In this document: positions 1-6,844 of the stretch, one piece after another | How positions within the stretch are numbered: position 1 is the stretch's first letter | Layout: each line of letters starts with the position of its first letter | From: Bacteroidota bacterium | Lineage (GTDB): Bacteria; Bacteroidota; Bacteroidia; Bacteroidales; Tenuifilaceae | Reading direction: 5' to 3' | Assembly (NCBI GenBank): GCA_023406715.1 | Contig: JAEXVC010000229.1 | Span: 1 to 10,617, forward strand | Length of the DNA: 10,617 nt | Notes under the pieces: generated by a model | Told to the model about the DNA's origin: nothing | What the model saw: the letters and a program-made list of their open reading frames with translations, nothing else | Databases searched by the model: none | Made by a program: the position numbers and the translations under genes

Positions 1-1
1 G

Positions 2-172
2 AATAATGCATTTAAGCGGAAGTTTACTACCTGCCGATTCCACACATATCTTCTTTCGAACATAGATAAGCCTATGGATGAGATTTCGAGAGCCTTAGTT
101 AAAGAATTTGATGAGTTTAAAGGCGATGAGCGTCAACGCGATGATATAACCGTGCTTGGAATAAGACTATAA
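2..172 (+). CDS. SpoIIE-family serine phosphatase, C-terminal end (partial)
   Basis: Only the last 56 codons lie in the window, with the stop at 170-172; the start is off the left edge. The frame is open from base 2. The end of the protein reads DKPMDEISRAL, then a short helix, then QRDDITVLGIRL. In SpoIIE/RsbU-type PP2C phosphatases the closing QxDD(I/V)TVLGIR strand contributes metal-binding aspartates. Such enzymes dephosphorylate serine or threonine residues of signalling partners such as anti-sigma-factor antagonists, and in Bacteroidota they often form the end of large sensor proteins with TPR or propeller regions. The N-terminal sensor part cannot be seen, so the signal and target are unknown. 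Only 30 bases, with no hairpin, separate its stop from the next gene, so co-transcription is possible. Confidence 0.75.
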   Translation, partial: NNAFKRKFTTCRFHTYLLSNIDKPMDEISRALVKEFDEFKGDERQRDDITVLGIRL

Positions 173-202
173 CAATACAATAATTTTTAAATCATACTAA
201 TT

Positions 203-2290
203 ATGCAAATCAGAAAATCACTAGTTGTGCTAATGGCACCTTTGATGTTTTTTGTGTCGTGTAAAAACGAGCCAGCAGCAAAGGAAGAAATAATTGGGCC
301 AAGTAAGCCTATTGTTAAAGATGGGATTTTAACTCCAGAGGTATTATGGTCGTTTGGAAGGTTGGGTGAGTTTGCTGTATCACCAGATAATAAATCAATT
401 GCTTACACTGTTACTTGGTATTCAGTTAACAAGAATAAAGGAAATGGGGAACTCTTTATTATGAATGCCGATGGTTCAGAAAAGAAACAGTTAACTTTTA
501 CCAATGCTCATGAGTTCAATCCCCAATGGGTTGATGACAATACCCTTGCATTCCTTTCAACCGAAGGAGGTGTTTCCCAAATATGGACAATGCGTAAAGA
601 TGGTGCAAATTTGAAGAAGATTGAAGGATATAGCGAGGATATCAATGGCTTCTCCTTGTCTCCCGATTGCAAGAAGTTACTTTTCATAGCAGAGGTTAAA
701 GTTGGTAAAAGCGTTACGGATATTTACGCTGATTTGCCAAAAACTAGCGCAATGATTTATGATGATTTGATGTATAGGCACTGGGATACCTGGGAAGATA
801 GTGTTTTTAGCCATGTTTTTGTTGCTGATTTTTCTTTAGAAAAAATTCAAAATGTTAAGGACATCATGCCCAACGAGCCATACGATAGCCCCCTGAAACC
901 ATTTGGAGGTATGGAGGAGATTTCCTGGAATTCCGATGGAAGCGCAGTCGCCTATACTTGCATAAAACGAGTTGGCAAGGATTACTCATTTAGCACAAAC
1001 TCCGATATCTTTTTGTATAATCTGCAAACTGAGGAAACTGAAAATCTTACCGAGGGTATGATGGGATACGATAAACAGCCCACTTTCTCGCCCGATGGCA
1101 AAAAAATGAGTTGGATATCGATGGAGCGTGCAGGATTTGAAGCGGATAAGGAACGTTTGTTTATTTTGGATTTAGAAACTGGAGAGAAATCATATTTGAG
1201 CAAAAACTTTGATTATTCAGCGGGAAATGTTCTTTGGACTTCCGATAGCAAGTCGTTGTATTTTATTTCGGGCGTTGAGGCTACTTATCAAGTTTACAAA
1301 ATGGCCTTGACAGACGAGAAACCTATTGCAATTACTCAAGGAATGCACGATTACCAATCAATCGCATTTTTAGGCGATAATTTGGTCGGAAGTAAGGTGT
1401 CTATTGTAAAACCTGCAGAGTTGTATTCCATTGATGGGGAAACAGGTTCAGAGACAGAACTTACATTTGTCAATAAGGAAACTCTTTCACAATTGAAAAT
1501 GCCCGAGGTTCAACGTCGTTGGGTGAAATCGACCGATGGGAAAATGGTTCACACATGGGTAATTCTACCTCCAAACTTTGATAGCACCAAGAGTTATCCA
1601 GCATTACTATACTGCGAGGGAGGTCCACAAAGTGCTGTTAGCCAGTTCTGGAGTTACCGTTGGAATTTTTCTATAATGGCATCGAACGGTTATGTGGTGG
1701 TTGCTCCAAGTCGAAGAGGTACCCTGACTTTTGGGCAAGCATGGACAGATCAGATTAGTAAGGATCATGGTGGTCAGGAAATGCGAGATCTTTTATCTGC
1801 AATTGACGAGTTGAAAAAGGAGCCTTATGTTGATGAAAATAGACTTGGCGCGGTTGGTGCAAGTTATGGTGGTTATACTGTTTTTTGGTTGGCAGGAAAT
1901 CACAACAAGCGTTTCAAAGCATTTATAGCACATTGTGGAGTTTTTAATTCCGAGATGGAGTATATGACAACAGAGGAGATGTTTTTTGATAACTGGGAAA
2001 TGGGCGGTGCTCCATGGGAAACCAATAATAAAGTTGCCATGAAGAGCTATGAGCATAGTGCTCATAAATTTGTTAAAAATTGGGATACTCCAATTTTGGT
2101 GATTCATGGTGGAAAGGATTTCAGAATTCCATACACTCAAGGCATGGCTGCATTTAACTCAGCACGAATGATGGGAGTGCCTAGTCGCTTTCTATACTTC
2201 CCCGACGAGAATCATTGGGTACTGAAGCCACAAAATGGGATTCTTTGGCAGAGAGAGTTTAAAGGGTGGCTGGATAGATGGTTAAAGTAA
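203..2290 (+). CDS. dpp5: S9 family dipeptidyl-peptidase 5-like lipoprotein
   Basis: A complete 695-residue serine peptidase. Residues 1-20 form a lipoprotein signal ending in FFVSC, so Cys20 is the likely lipidated residue and the enzyme is probably envelope-anchored. Residues of about 40-430 form a TolB/WD40-like beta-propeller with repeated SPDxK motifs. The alpha/beta-hydrolase domain begins near residue 434. The triad is visible: Ser554 in GASYGGY, Asp639 in GGKDFRIP and His671 in DENHWV. Sequence, length and triad order match Porphyromonas gingivalis DPP5 as I recall it; that enzyme releases N-terminal dipeptides with Ala or hydrophobic residues at P1. The substrate here is inferred from the family. 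The ATG follows an A/T-rich leader without a Shine-Dalgarno. A weak TAATTTTT box at 181-188 could be a -7 element but lacks a well-spaced partner. A paralogue begins at 8617. Confidence 0.88.
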   Translation: MQIRKSLVVLMAPLMFFVSCKNEPAAKEEIIGPSKPIVKDGILTPEVLWSFGRLGEFAVSPDNKSIAYTVTWYSVNKNKGNGELFIMNADGSEKKQLTFTNAHEFNPQWVDDNTLAFLSTEGGVSQIWTMRKDGANLKKIEGYSEDINGFSLSPDCKKLLFIAEVKVGKSVTDIYADLPKTSAMIYDDLMYRHWDTWEDSVFSHVFVADFSLEKIQNVKDIMPNEPYDSPLKPFGGMEEISWNSDGSAVAYTCIKRVGKDYSFSTNSDIFLYNLQTEETENLTEGMMGYDKQPTFSPDGKKMSWISMERAGFEADKERLFILDLETGEKSYLSKNFDYSAGNVLWTSDSKSLYFISGVEATYQVYKMALTDEKPIAITQGMHDYQSIAFLGDNLVGSKVSIVKPAELYSIDGETGSETELTFVNKETLSQLKMPEVQRRWVKSTDGKMVHTWVILPPNFDSTKSYPALLYCEGGPQSAVSQFWSYRWNFSIMASNGYVVVAPSRRGTLTFGQAWTDQISKDHGGQEMRDLLSAIDELKKEPYVDENRLGAVGASYGGYTVFWLAGNHNKRFKAFIAHCGVFNSEMEYMTTEEMFFDNWEMGGAPWETNNKVAMKSYEHSAHKFVKNWDTPILVIHGGKDFRIPYTQGMAAFNSARMMGVPSRFLYFPDENHWVLKPQNGILWQREFKGWLDRWLK

Positions 2291-2316
2291 AAAAGGGGAT
2301 TTAATCCCCTTTTTTT
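2289..2316. terminator. Bidirectional intrinsic terminator between convergent genes
   Basis: The stem GGGGAT (2295-2300) pairs with ATCCCC (2304-2309) around a TTA loop (2301-2303). A run of six A lies on the left (2289-2294) and seven T on the right (2310-2316), so the hairpin has a U-tract in either direction. It directly follows the S9 stop codon. The loop TTA is, on the minus strand, the TAA stop of the convergent membrane-protein gene, so one hairpin serves both transcripts. Confidence 0.85.
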
Positions 2317-4250
2317 ATTCTATAGCTAATTTTGTAATCATCAATCAAGTATTCGCCATTCTTTTTGTTCCAGATATAGGTTTGAATTTTTATATCATCA
2401 GTTTTGTAAATGGATGGCAATAATACTTTGAATCTTAAATTTGACCATTCTTCTGGATTACTATTGAATGGAGTACCAATATCTATTCTTTTATGCTCTA
2501 ATCTTTTTGTTCCGTCAAATACATTAACTACAAATTTTAATTTGTCCTCTGGAGTTTTTGCAAAAAATCTCATTTCAACTAGTAATTCAAAGAAGTCAAG
2601 TTGAGCATTACTGTTGATAGCAAACGAGGAGTTCAAATAGTATTTTTGTGATCGTTTTACTCTGAGGTAATTGCTGGGGTTAATCTTGGAAAAACCAATA
2701 AATTCTGAGTCTTTTTCGTGGATAGTATTGTCGAAGTCAAAATTTATGATTCCTTTATAACTTCTGTCTTTGTCAGAAATAACTTTTTTGTTGTTTTCTA
2801 CCACCTGAGGATTACTTTCTACTTTGCGAAACACACCAATTTTAAATGGGCTTTCCTTGATTGAGAAAGGTATTTCTGGGTCAAAAATTCGCAATAGTTC
2901 AAATTCTGGATTGTTGATAAGGGCATTGATTTCAACGCCTGATGTTTTAGAGTAATGCTCATCGTAAAGGAATAAATCGCCTACTTTCATAGCCAATAAA
3001 GAGTTCCCTTCGATACTTTGGATTCTTGAATCATTAAATTTTGAATCCAAAAAGAAAGGGAACGACGGATGGTTATAGTATATATTCGACTCATTTGTAA
3101 CTTTTGTTTTTACCCAATCCGAAGTAGCGTTAACTGCAAACGACTCGGAATCGAGGTTTATCGGATAATTTTGGATAGCAAATGGTATATGGATAATCGA
3201 TGCAAATCCAATCACCAACGCAGCAACTCTGATCCATTCTAGTTTAAATATTATTAGAAACATTTTTGCGAAAATGTATAAACCCCTAGTTGCCATTATC
3301 GCCATAAAAGGAACAATTGCTGCCATGTATTTACTGCTGCCATCAGAGCCTCCTATGCCTGTCCAAAAAGACAATGAGTGACCCATGAAATATACAAGAA
3401 AAGGTAATACAATTAAAAGGAATTCCTTTGAATACGCTCTTTTTTGCCTTAAGTATAACGATAACCCCGCAATCAATCCTGTTACGAAGAAAATTTCATT
3501 GGGGATACCGAAGAAACCTGGACTCCTTGTCACGAACTGGAATAGACTACCTTGAGTATTTGGGTTAAATCCCAGTAGTTTAGAGAAATCTGCAAATAAC
3601 CAGAAAAAACTCTTGCCAAAAATTGCCCCCACAACGCTGAAGAATATAAATGCTGTTAAAGTGTAGAGTATTTCCTTGTAATGCTTTTTATGTACAAAGT
3701 AGTATATGTAAATTAAAATAAGCAAAAATCCCTCTGTTTTGATAATTGGTAGAAAGGAAACAATAATGGCGCCTGAAATATATCTTTCTTTAACTAGAAA
3801 ATACGTGGCTAAAATAGCGGTAAAAGCAAAAAGAATCTCTGTTATCCCCGAAAACAGGTTGACCATAAATATTGGGGTAAAACAGCAAATTACAATTGCA
3901 AGGGTTGGACTTTTAATTTTTAGTTCTTTTGCAACTAGGTAGGATACATATCCAGTAGCCATTCCTACAAGGACGTTAAAAAGTTGAAAACTTTTAAATC
4001 CTAATAAGGCAAATGGCGAACTCAAAATTGTAAATAAAGGTTTCGATATGCTGTTCAGGAAGAATTCAGGATTGCTAAATGCCCAACGGGAGAATTTGAA
4101 GTTAATCAAGCTCTCCGTTGCACCAGAGAATCCTTCCGAGATAACTAAAATTGCGATAAGTATAACTAGAATTATGCTAAGCAATGTGTACAGCAATCTT
4201 CTCTCGGTGAAGAAATCATCAATACGCCTTAGAGTGCTAGATAAGTTCAT
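2301..4250 (-). CDS. GT-C-like polytopic membrane glycosyltransferase with extracytoplasmic C-terminal domain
   Basis: The 649-residue protein has about ten to twelve hydrophobic segments between residues 20 and 358, followed by some 290 soluble residues. The first loop after TM1 (about 38-80) contains a conserved-looking stretch, KPLFTILSSPFALLGF (residues 70-85), that I associate with GT39/GT-C-type proteins of Bacteroidota. These enzymes use polyprenyl-phosphate sugars at the outer face of the membrane. The acidic position of that loop reads GATES (43-47), with Glu46 where related proteins as I recall them have Asp followed by His. The tail at about 495-649 is rich in predicted strands and ends in YIWNKKNGEYLIDDYKIS, resembling a galactose-binding-like jelly roll. 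The donor is plausibly made by the GT2 enzyme at 5964-6680. It starts 142 bases after the preceding membrane gene, and its stop lies in a terminator loop. The family call is by pattern; the substrate is unknown. Confidence 0.7.
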   Translation of the reverse strand: MNLSSTLRRIDDFFTERRLLYTLLSIILVILIAILVISEGFSGATESLINFKFSRWAFSNPEFFLNSISKPLFTILSSPFALLGFKSFQLFNVLVGMATGYVSYLVAKELKIKSPTLAIVICCFTPIFMVNLFSGITEILFAFTAILATYFLVKERYISGAIIVSFLPIIKTEGFLLILIYIYYFVHKKHYKEILYTLTAFIFFSVVGAIFGKSFFWLFADFSKLLGFNPNTQGSLFQFVTRSPGFFGIPNEIFFVTGLIAGLSLYLRQKRAYSKEFLLIVLPFLVYFMGHSLSFWTGIGGSDGSSKYMAAIVPFMAIMATRGLYIFAKMFLIIFKLEWIRVAALVIGFASIIHIPFAIQNYPINLDSESFAVNATSDWVKTKVTNESNIYYNHPSFPFFLDSKFNDSRIQSIEGNSLLAMKVGDLFLYDEHYSKTSGVEINALINNPEFELLRIFDPEIPFSIKESPFKIGVFRKVESNPQVVENNKKVISDKDRSYKGIINFDFDNTIHEKDSEFIGFSKINPSNYLRVKRSQKYYLNSSFAINSNAQLDFFELLVEMRFFAKTPEDKLKFVVNVFDGTKRLEHKRIDIGTPFNSNPEEWSNLRFKVLLPSIYKTDDIKIQTYIWNKKNGEYLIDDYKISYRIKKGD

Positions 4251-4392
4251 GGTTTCAATATTTGATGTTGAGTTGAGCTGTGTGTTTATAAGGTTATTAA
4301 CTCGACAATTATACTAAATAATTTTCATCTGCTGAGCACCATCTTTAAAATATGGATGAATGTTCTTGAATACAAGTTGATATGTTTTGTCA
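4251..4392. other. Intergenic spacer between two minus-strand membrane-protein genes
   Basis: This 142-base AT-rich spacer has no hairpin with a T-run, so read-through from the upstream gene is possible. On the minus strand a box TATAATTG (plus 4307-4314) is one base off the Bacteroidota -7 consensus TAnnTTTG, but no matching -33 TTTG lies at the usual distance, so an internal promoter is only a possibility. A short open frame of about 31 codons without a start codon crosses the left-gene side of the spacer; see findings. Confidence 0.4.
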
Positions 4393-5967
4393 TTAAGGTA
4401 GATCGTTGTTTATTAGTTCAAATAATTCAAACGCATTGTCTTCAGATGTGTAAATCTTCTTGTATGAGCAGTTTATGATGCTGTCAACCTTTGCCTTACA
4501 TATGTCTTGAGCGTTTGGGTTTTTGGTAAGAACAATATAGTCTATTTTTCTGAAGAACGTTTTATTGGACTCTGTTTCAAATGAACTTAAACAAACGTCA
4601 TTAAGATTCGTGTTTCCCAATGTTATATTTGGAATGCTTTGCCAATTCCATAAAATTGGGAAATAACCAGTATACGCTTCGTAGTTCTCTAGTATTACCA
4701 CTTTTTTATCTGCTCCAATGTAGTTTGATATGTGACCTAACATCCAGTTGGGATGAGTTCCAATGGGTAGAATAACACTATTTGGTTTTATTTTCTGTGC
4801 TAGAGAATGAATGATATCAGCGGGTTTGTTTAGATAATAAATTTGCTTAGCGTAATAGTTCAGAAGTCCCAAATGACAAATAATTACAACGGTACAAAAG
4901 GTGGCTATTATTTTTTTATCCCAATTAAAAGTTGAAATCCAAATTAGAATAAAGATAAAGAATAGGTAGTTTAACCTGTCTGAAACATAACCGCCTGAGT
5001 TTATCTGATTTGGCAAGGTAAAGTATAATAGAAGTAGTACTATGCCGGAAATTAACCATATGTAATTTTTTGGATAACTATTGTTTGGGTTTTTGTGTAC
5101 AAACTTCTTAAAGATTATTAGCAATGATAATATTATAATTGAAGCAAATATTGAGATCGTATATATTTGCTCTCTTCCAAAGTTGAAAACTATTAGTGAC
5201 CTAAGTTTGTATAGCCATCTAATTAATTCGAGAATAGGAACTCTTTCATTGGAAAGCGTCACTATTCCTTTCCCCGCATAGATTATGTATAGAATACTAG
5301 GAATTGTAACAAGAGAAATGGTTATGGTGCCTAGAGAAACGATTTTTGAAAAGTTTTTTTTAGGAATTTCATTTATTAAAATACTTATGCCAAAAATTCC
5401 AACTAGGAGTACAAACGCAAAAAAACCGAATGGGTGAGAAAAGTATGTTAGCAGAAGACTTAATGCTGTTAGAATATGTAGGAAAGGGTTATAGTTATTT
5501 ATCAATTTAATAAATAGGCTAAGTGTAATAATTAGAAATATGGTGCTTAATATGAAATTGAAAAACCCCAAGAAAAGAAAAAAACTATAAGTAAAAGGAA
5601 GTATGATAAAAGTCGACTGTAGGTGATTCTTATTTAATGTTGATATTAAAAAACGATAGGAATAGGCTAATCCTGCAATGCATATTATTACAATCATTTT
5701 CTCTGCTACAATTGCTCCAAAAACTCTTTGAAATCCAAGAATCAAAATATGACCAAGCCAATTTGGTGTTGATAAAGTATTTAAAGTGAAATATTGCTTC
5801 AAAAAACTGTCGCCAGTTATTAAGTGCCCAAGTAGGTTCGAGTTGTAAAGGTGGGCAGGGCCATCTAGCGTGGGGAAATGTTTGAAAACTAGTACTGGAA
5901 CAATGCTAATTAAAACCAGAGAGAAAAAAAGCAATTGTTCGAACTTTTGCTGAGTAATTAGTTTCAT
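4393..5967 (-). CDS. GT-C-like polytopic membrane protein, putative glycosyltransferase
   Basis: The 524-residue protein has about ten to eleven hydrophobic segments: TM1 at roughly 11-28, several between 70 and 232, and more between 268 and 370. A soluble C-terminal part covers about 375-524. The loop after TM1 contains LDGPAH (residues 34-39), so Asp35 and His39 form a DxxxH pattern in the position where GT-C enzymes carry their catalytic Asp. By family logic it would move a sugar from a polyprenyl-phosphate carrier to an acceptor on the outer face. Its ATG overlaps the TGA of the upstream GT2 gene (ATGA, 5964-5967), so the two are probably translationally coupled. The gene is strongly AT-rich, partly because of its Ile, Leu, Phe and Asn content. 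A non-enzymatic membrane role cannot be excluded. Confidence 0.65.
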   Translation of the reverse strand: MKLITQQKFEQLLFFSLVLISIVPVLVFKHFPTLDGPAHLYNSNLLGHLITGDSFLKQYFTLNTLSTPNWLGHILILGFQRVFGAIVAEKMIVIICIAGLAYSYRFLISTLNKNHLQSTFIILPFTYSFFLFLGFFNFILSTIFLIITLSLFIKLINNYNPFLHILTALSLLLTYFSHPFGFFAFVLLVGIFGISILINEIPKKNFSKIVSLGTITISLVTIPSILYIIYAGKGIVTLSNERVPILELIRWLYKLRSLIVFNFGREQIYTISIFASIIILSLLIIFKKFVHKNPNNSYPKNYIWLISGIVLLLLYFTLPNQINSGGYVSDRLNYLFFIFILIWISTFNWDKKIIATFCTVVIICHLGLLNYYAKQIYYLNKPADIIHSLAQKIKPNSVILPIGTHPNWMLGHISNYIGADKKVVILENYEAYTGYFPILWNWQSIPNITLGNTNLNDVCLSSFETESNKTFFRKIDYIVLTKNPNAQDICKAKVDSIINCSYKKIYTSEDNAFELFELINNDLP

Positions 5968-6680
5968 TTTGATAAAAGATTATACTTCAATATACACCAA
6001 AGCGCACGGAACCCATCCTTCCAGTTTATTTTTTTACCTTCGGCATAGGTTCTTCCATAATATGAAATGCCTACTTCGTAAATTCTCACATCAGGAACTC
6101 TCGACACTTTTGCCGTTACCTCTGGCTCAAAGCCAAATCGCTTTTCCTTCAGTTTTAAACCTTTAATAATATCGGCACGGAACAGCTTATAGCAAGTTTC
6201 CATATCAGTTAGGTTGAGGTTGGTGAACATATTGGAAATAAATGTCAGAAACTTGTTGCCAATTGAGTGCCAAAAAAATAGTATTCGGTGAGGATTGCCA
6301 CCAATAAAGCGCGATCCATAAACCACATCGGCATTGCCTTCGAGTATTGGTTTTAGTAAATCTGTGTATTCGCGTGGATCGTACTCTAGGTCTGCATCCT
6401 GTATGATGATATAATCGCCTGTTGCCTCCTTTATTCCAGTGTGGAGCGCTGCTCCTTTGCCTTGGTTTACAGCGTGATTGAATAGTTTTATGTTGTGATT
6501 TTTCTTTTCGTTGATAAAGTTTTCGAGTACATCCTTGGTTTTGTCCTTTGAGCAGTCGTTAACAATAACCAGCTCTTTTTCAATTCCGTCGATACTAACG
6601 GCTAAAACTCTTTCGAGAATCTTGGTAATTGTTCTTTCCTCGTTGTAGGCAGGAATAATGATTGATAGTGTTTGGTTCAT
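5964..6680 (-). CDS. GT2 family glycosyltransferase, DPM1-like polyprenyl-phosphate sugar synthase
   Basis: The 238-residue cytoplasmic enzyme has a GT-A fold typical of the family. Visible motifs are SIIIPAYNEE (6-15) at the nucleotide-binding start, VNDCSKDKT (40-48), NQGKGAAL (72-79), the metal-binding DAD within QDADLEYD (94-101), GSRF (122-125), TDMETCYKLFR (158-168) and RFGFEPEVTAKV (181-192). This set is characteristic of dolichyl- or polyprenyl-phosphate mannose/glucose synthases, which join a nucleotide sugar to polyprenyl phosphate. The length is that of soluble DPM1, and there is no C-terminal transmembrane anchor. Direct coupling to the GT-C-like gene downstream (ATGA overlap) supports a donor-supply role. 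The sugar cannot be told from the sequence. The ATG is preceded by an A/C-rich leader and by a phased inverted repeat. Confidence 0.87.
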   Translation of the reverse strand: MNQTLSIIIPAYNEERTITKILERVLAVSIDGIEKELVIVNDCSKDKTKDVLENFINEKKNHNIKLFNHAVNQGKGAALHTGIKEATGDYIIIQDADLEYDPREYTDLLKPILEGNADVVYGSRFIGGNPHRILFFWHSIGNKFLTFISNMFTNLNLTDMETCYKLFRADIIKGLKLKEKRFGFEPEVTAKVSRVPDVRIYEVGISYYGRTYAEGKKINWKDGFRALWCILKYNLLSK

Positions 6681-6706
6681 CGGTTTTGGTTTGAGGAAAA
6701 TATTAC

Positions 6707-6784
6707 GAAGTTAAAAGAAGTTAGAGGAAGTTAAAGGAATGCCGAAACTGAATCGTGTCTATTCCTCTAACTTCTTCTAAATTC
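6707..6784. repeat. Inverted repeat made of 10-bp-phased GAAGTTA units
   Basis: Three GAAGTTA copies start at 6707, 6717 and 6727, exactly 10 bases apart. The opposite orientation follows: TAACTTC at 6768-6774, TAAATTC at 6778-6784 and a decayed copy at 6788-6794. The arms 6707-6729 and 6762-6784 match in 21 of 23 pairs, with a perfect 15-bp core (6715-6729 with 6762-6776) and a 32-base loop. There is no T-run, so it is not a standard terminator. It lies between the M28 stop and the GT2 start. Confidence 0.7.
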
Positions 6785-6844
6785 CTCTATCTTTCTCCAA
6801 TTCTTTATGATAATCATTGTAACGGTTGAAGTTATTGTCTAGTA

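Noticed and set aside
982..1203. Minus-strand open frame inside the first S9 gene
   Set aside because: It lies wholly inside a well-supported peptidase gene, has no recognisable motif and reads as the antisense of propeller repeats.
1793..2140. 115-codon minus-strand open frame over the S9 catalytic domain
   Set aside because: It is antisense to the conserved GASYGGY and Asp regions, and its length follows from codon constraint on the opposite strand.
4326..4394. 22-codon minus-strand ORF whose ATG overlaps the TAA of the GT-C-like gene (TAATG)
   Set aside because: The overlap looks like coupling, but the peptide (MTKHINLYSRTF...) has no recognisable feature and is too short to support in AT-rich spacer DNA.
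4393..5967. Horizontal transfer of the GT-C-like gene because of low GC
   Set aside because: Membrane proteins rich in Ile, Phe, Leu and Asn lower GC on their own, and no integrase, transposase, tRNA or flanking repeat supports transfer.
6707..6784. The phased inverted repeat as an intrinsic terminator of the M28 gene
   Set aside because: The stem is AT-rich with a 32-base loop and no following T-run on the minus strand.
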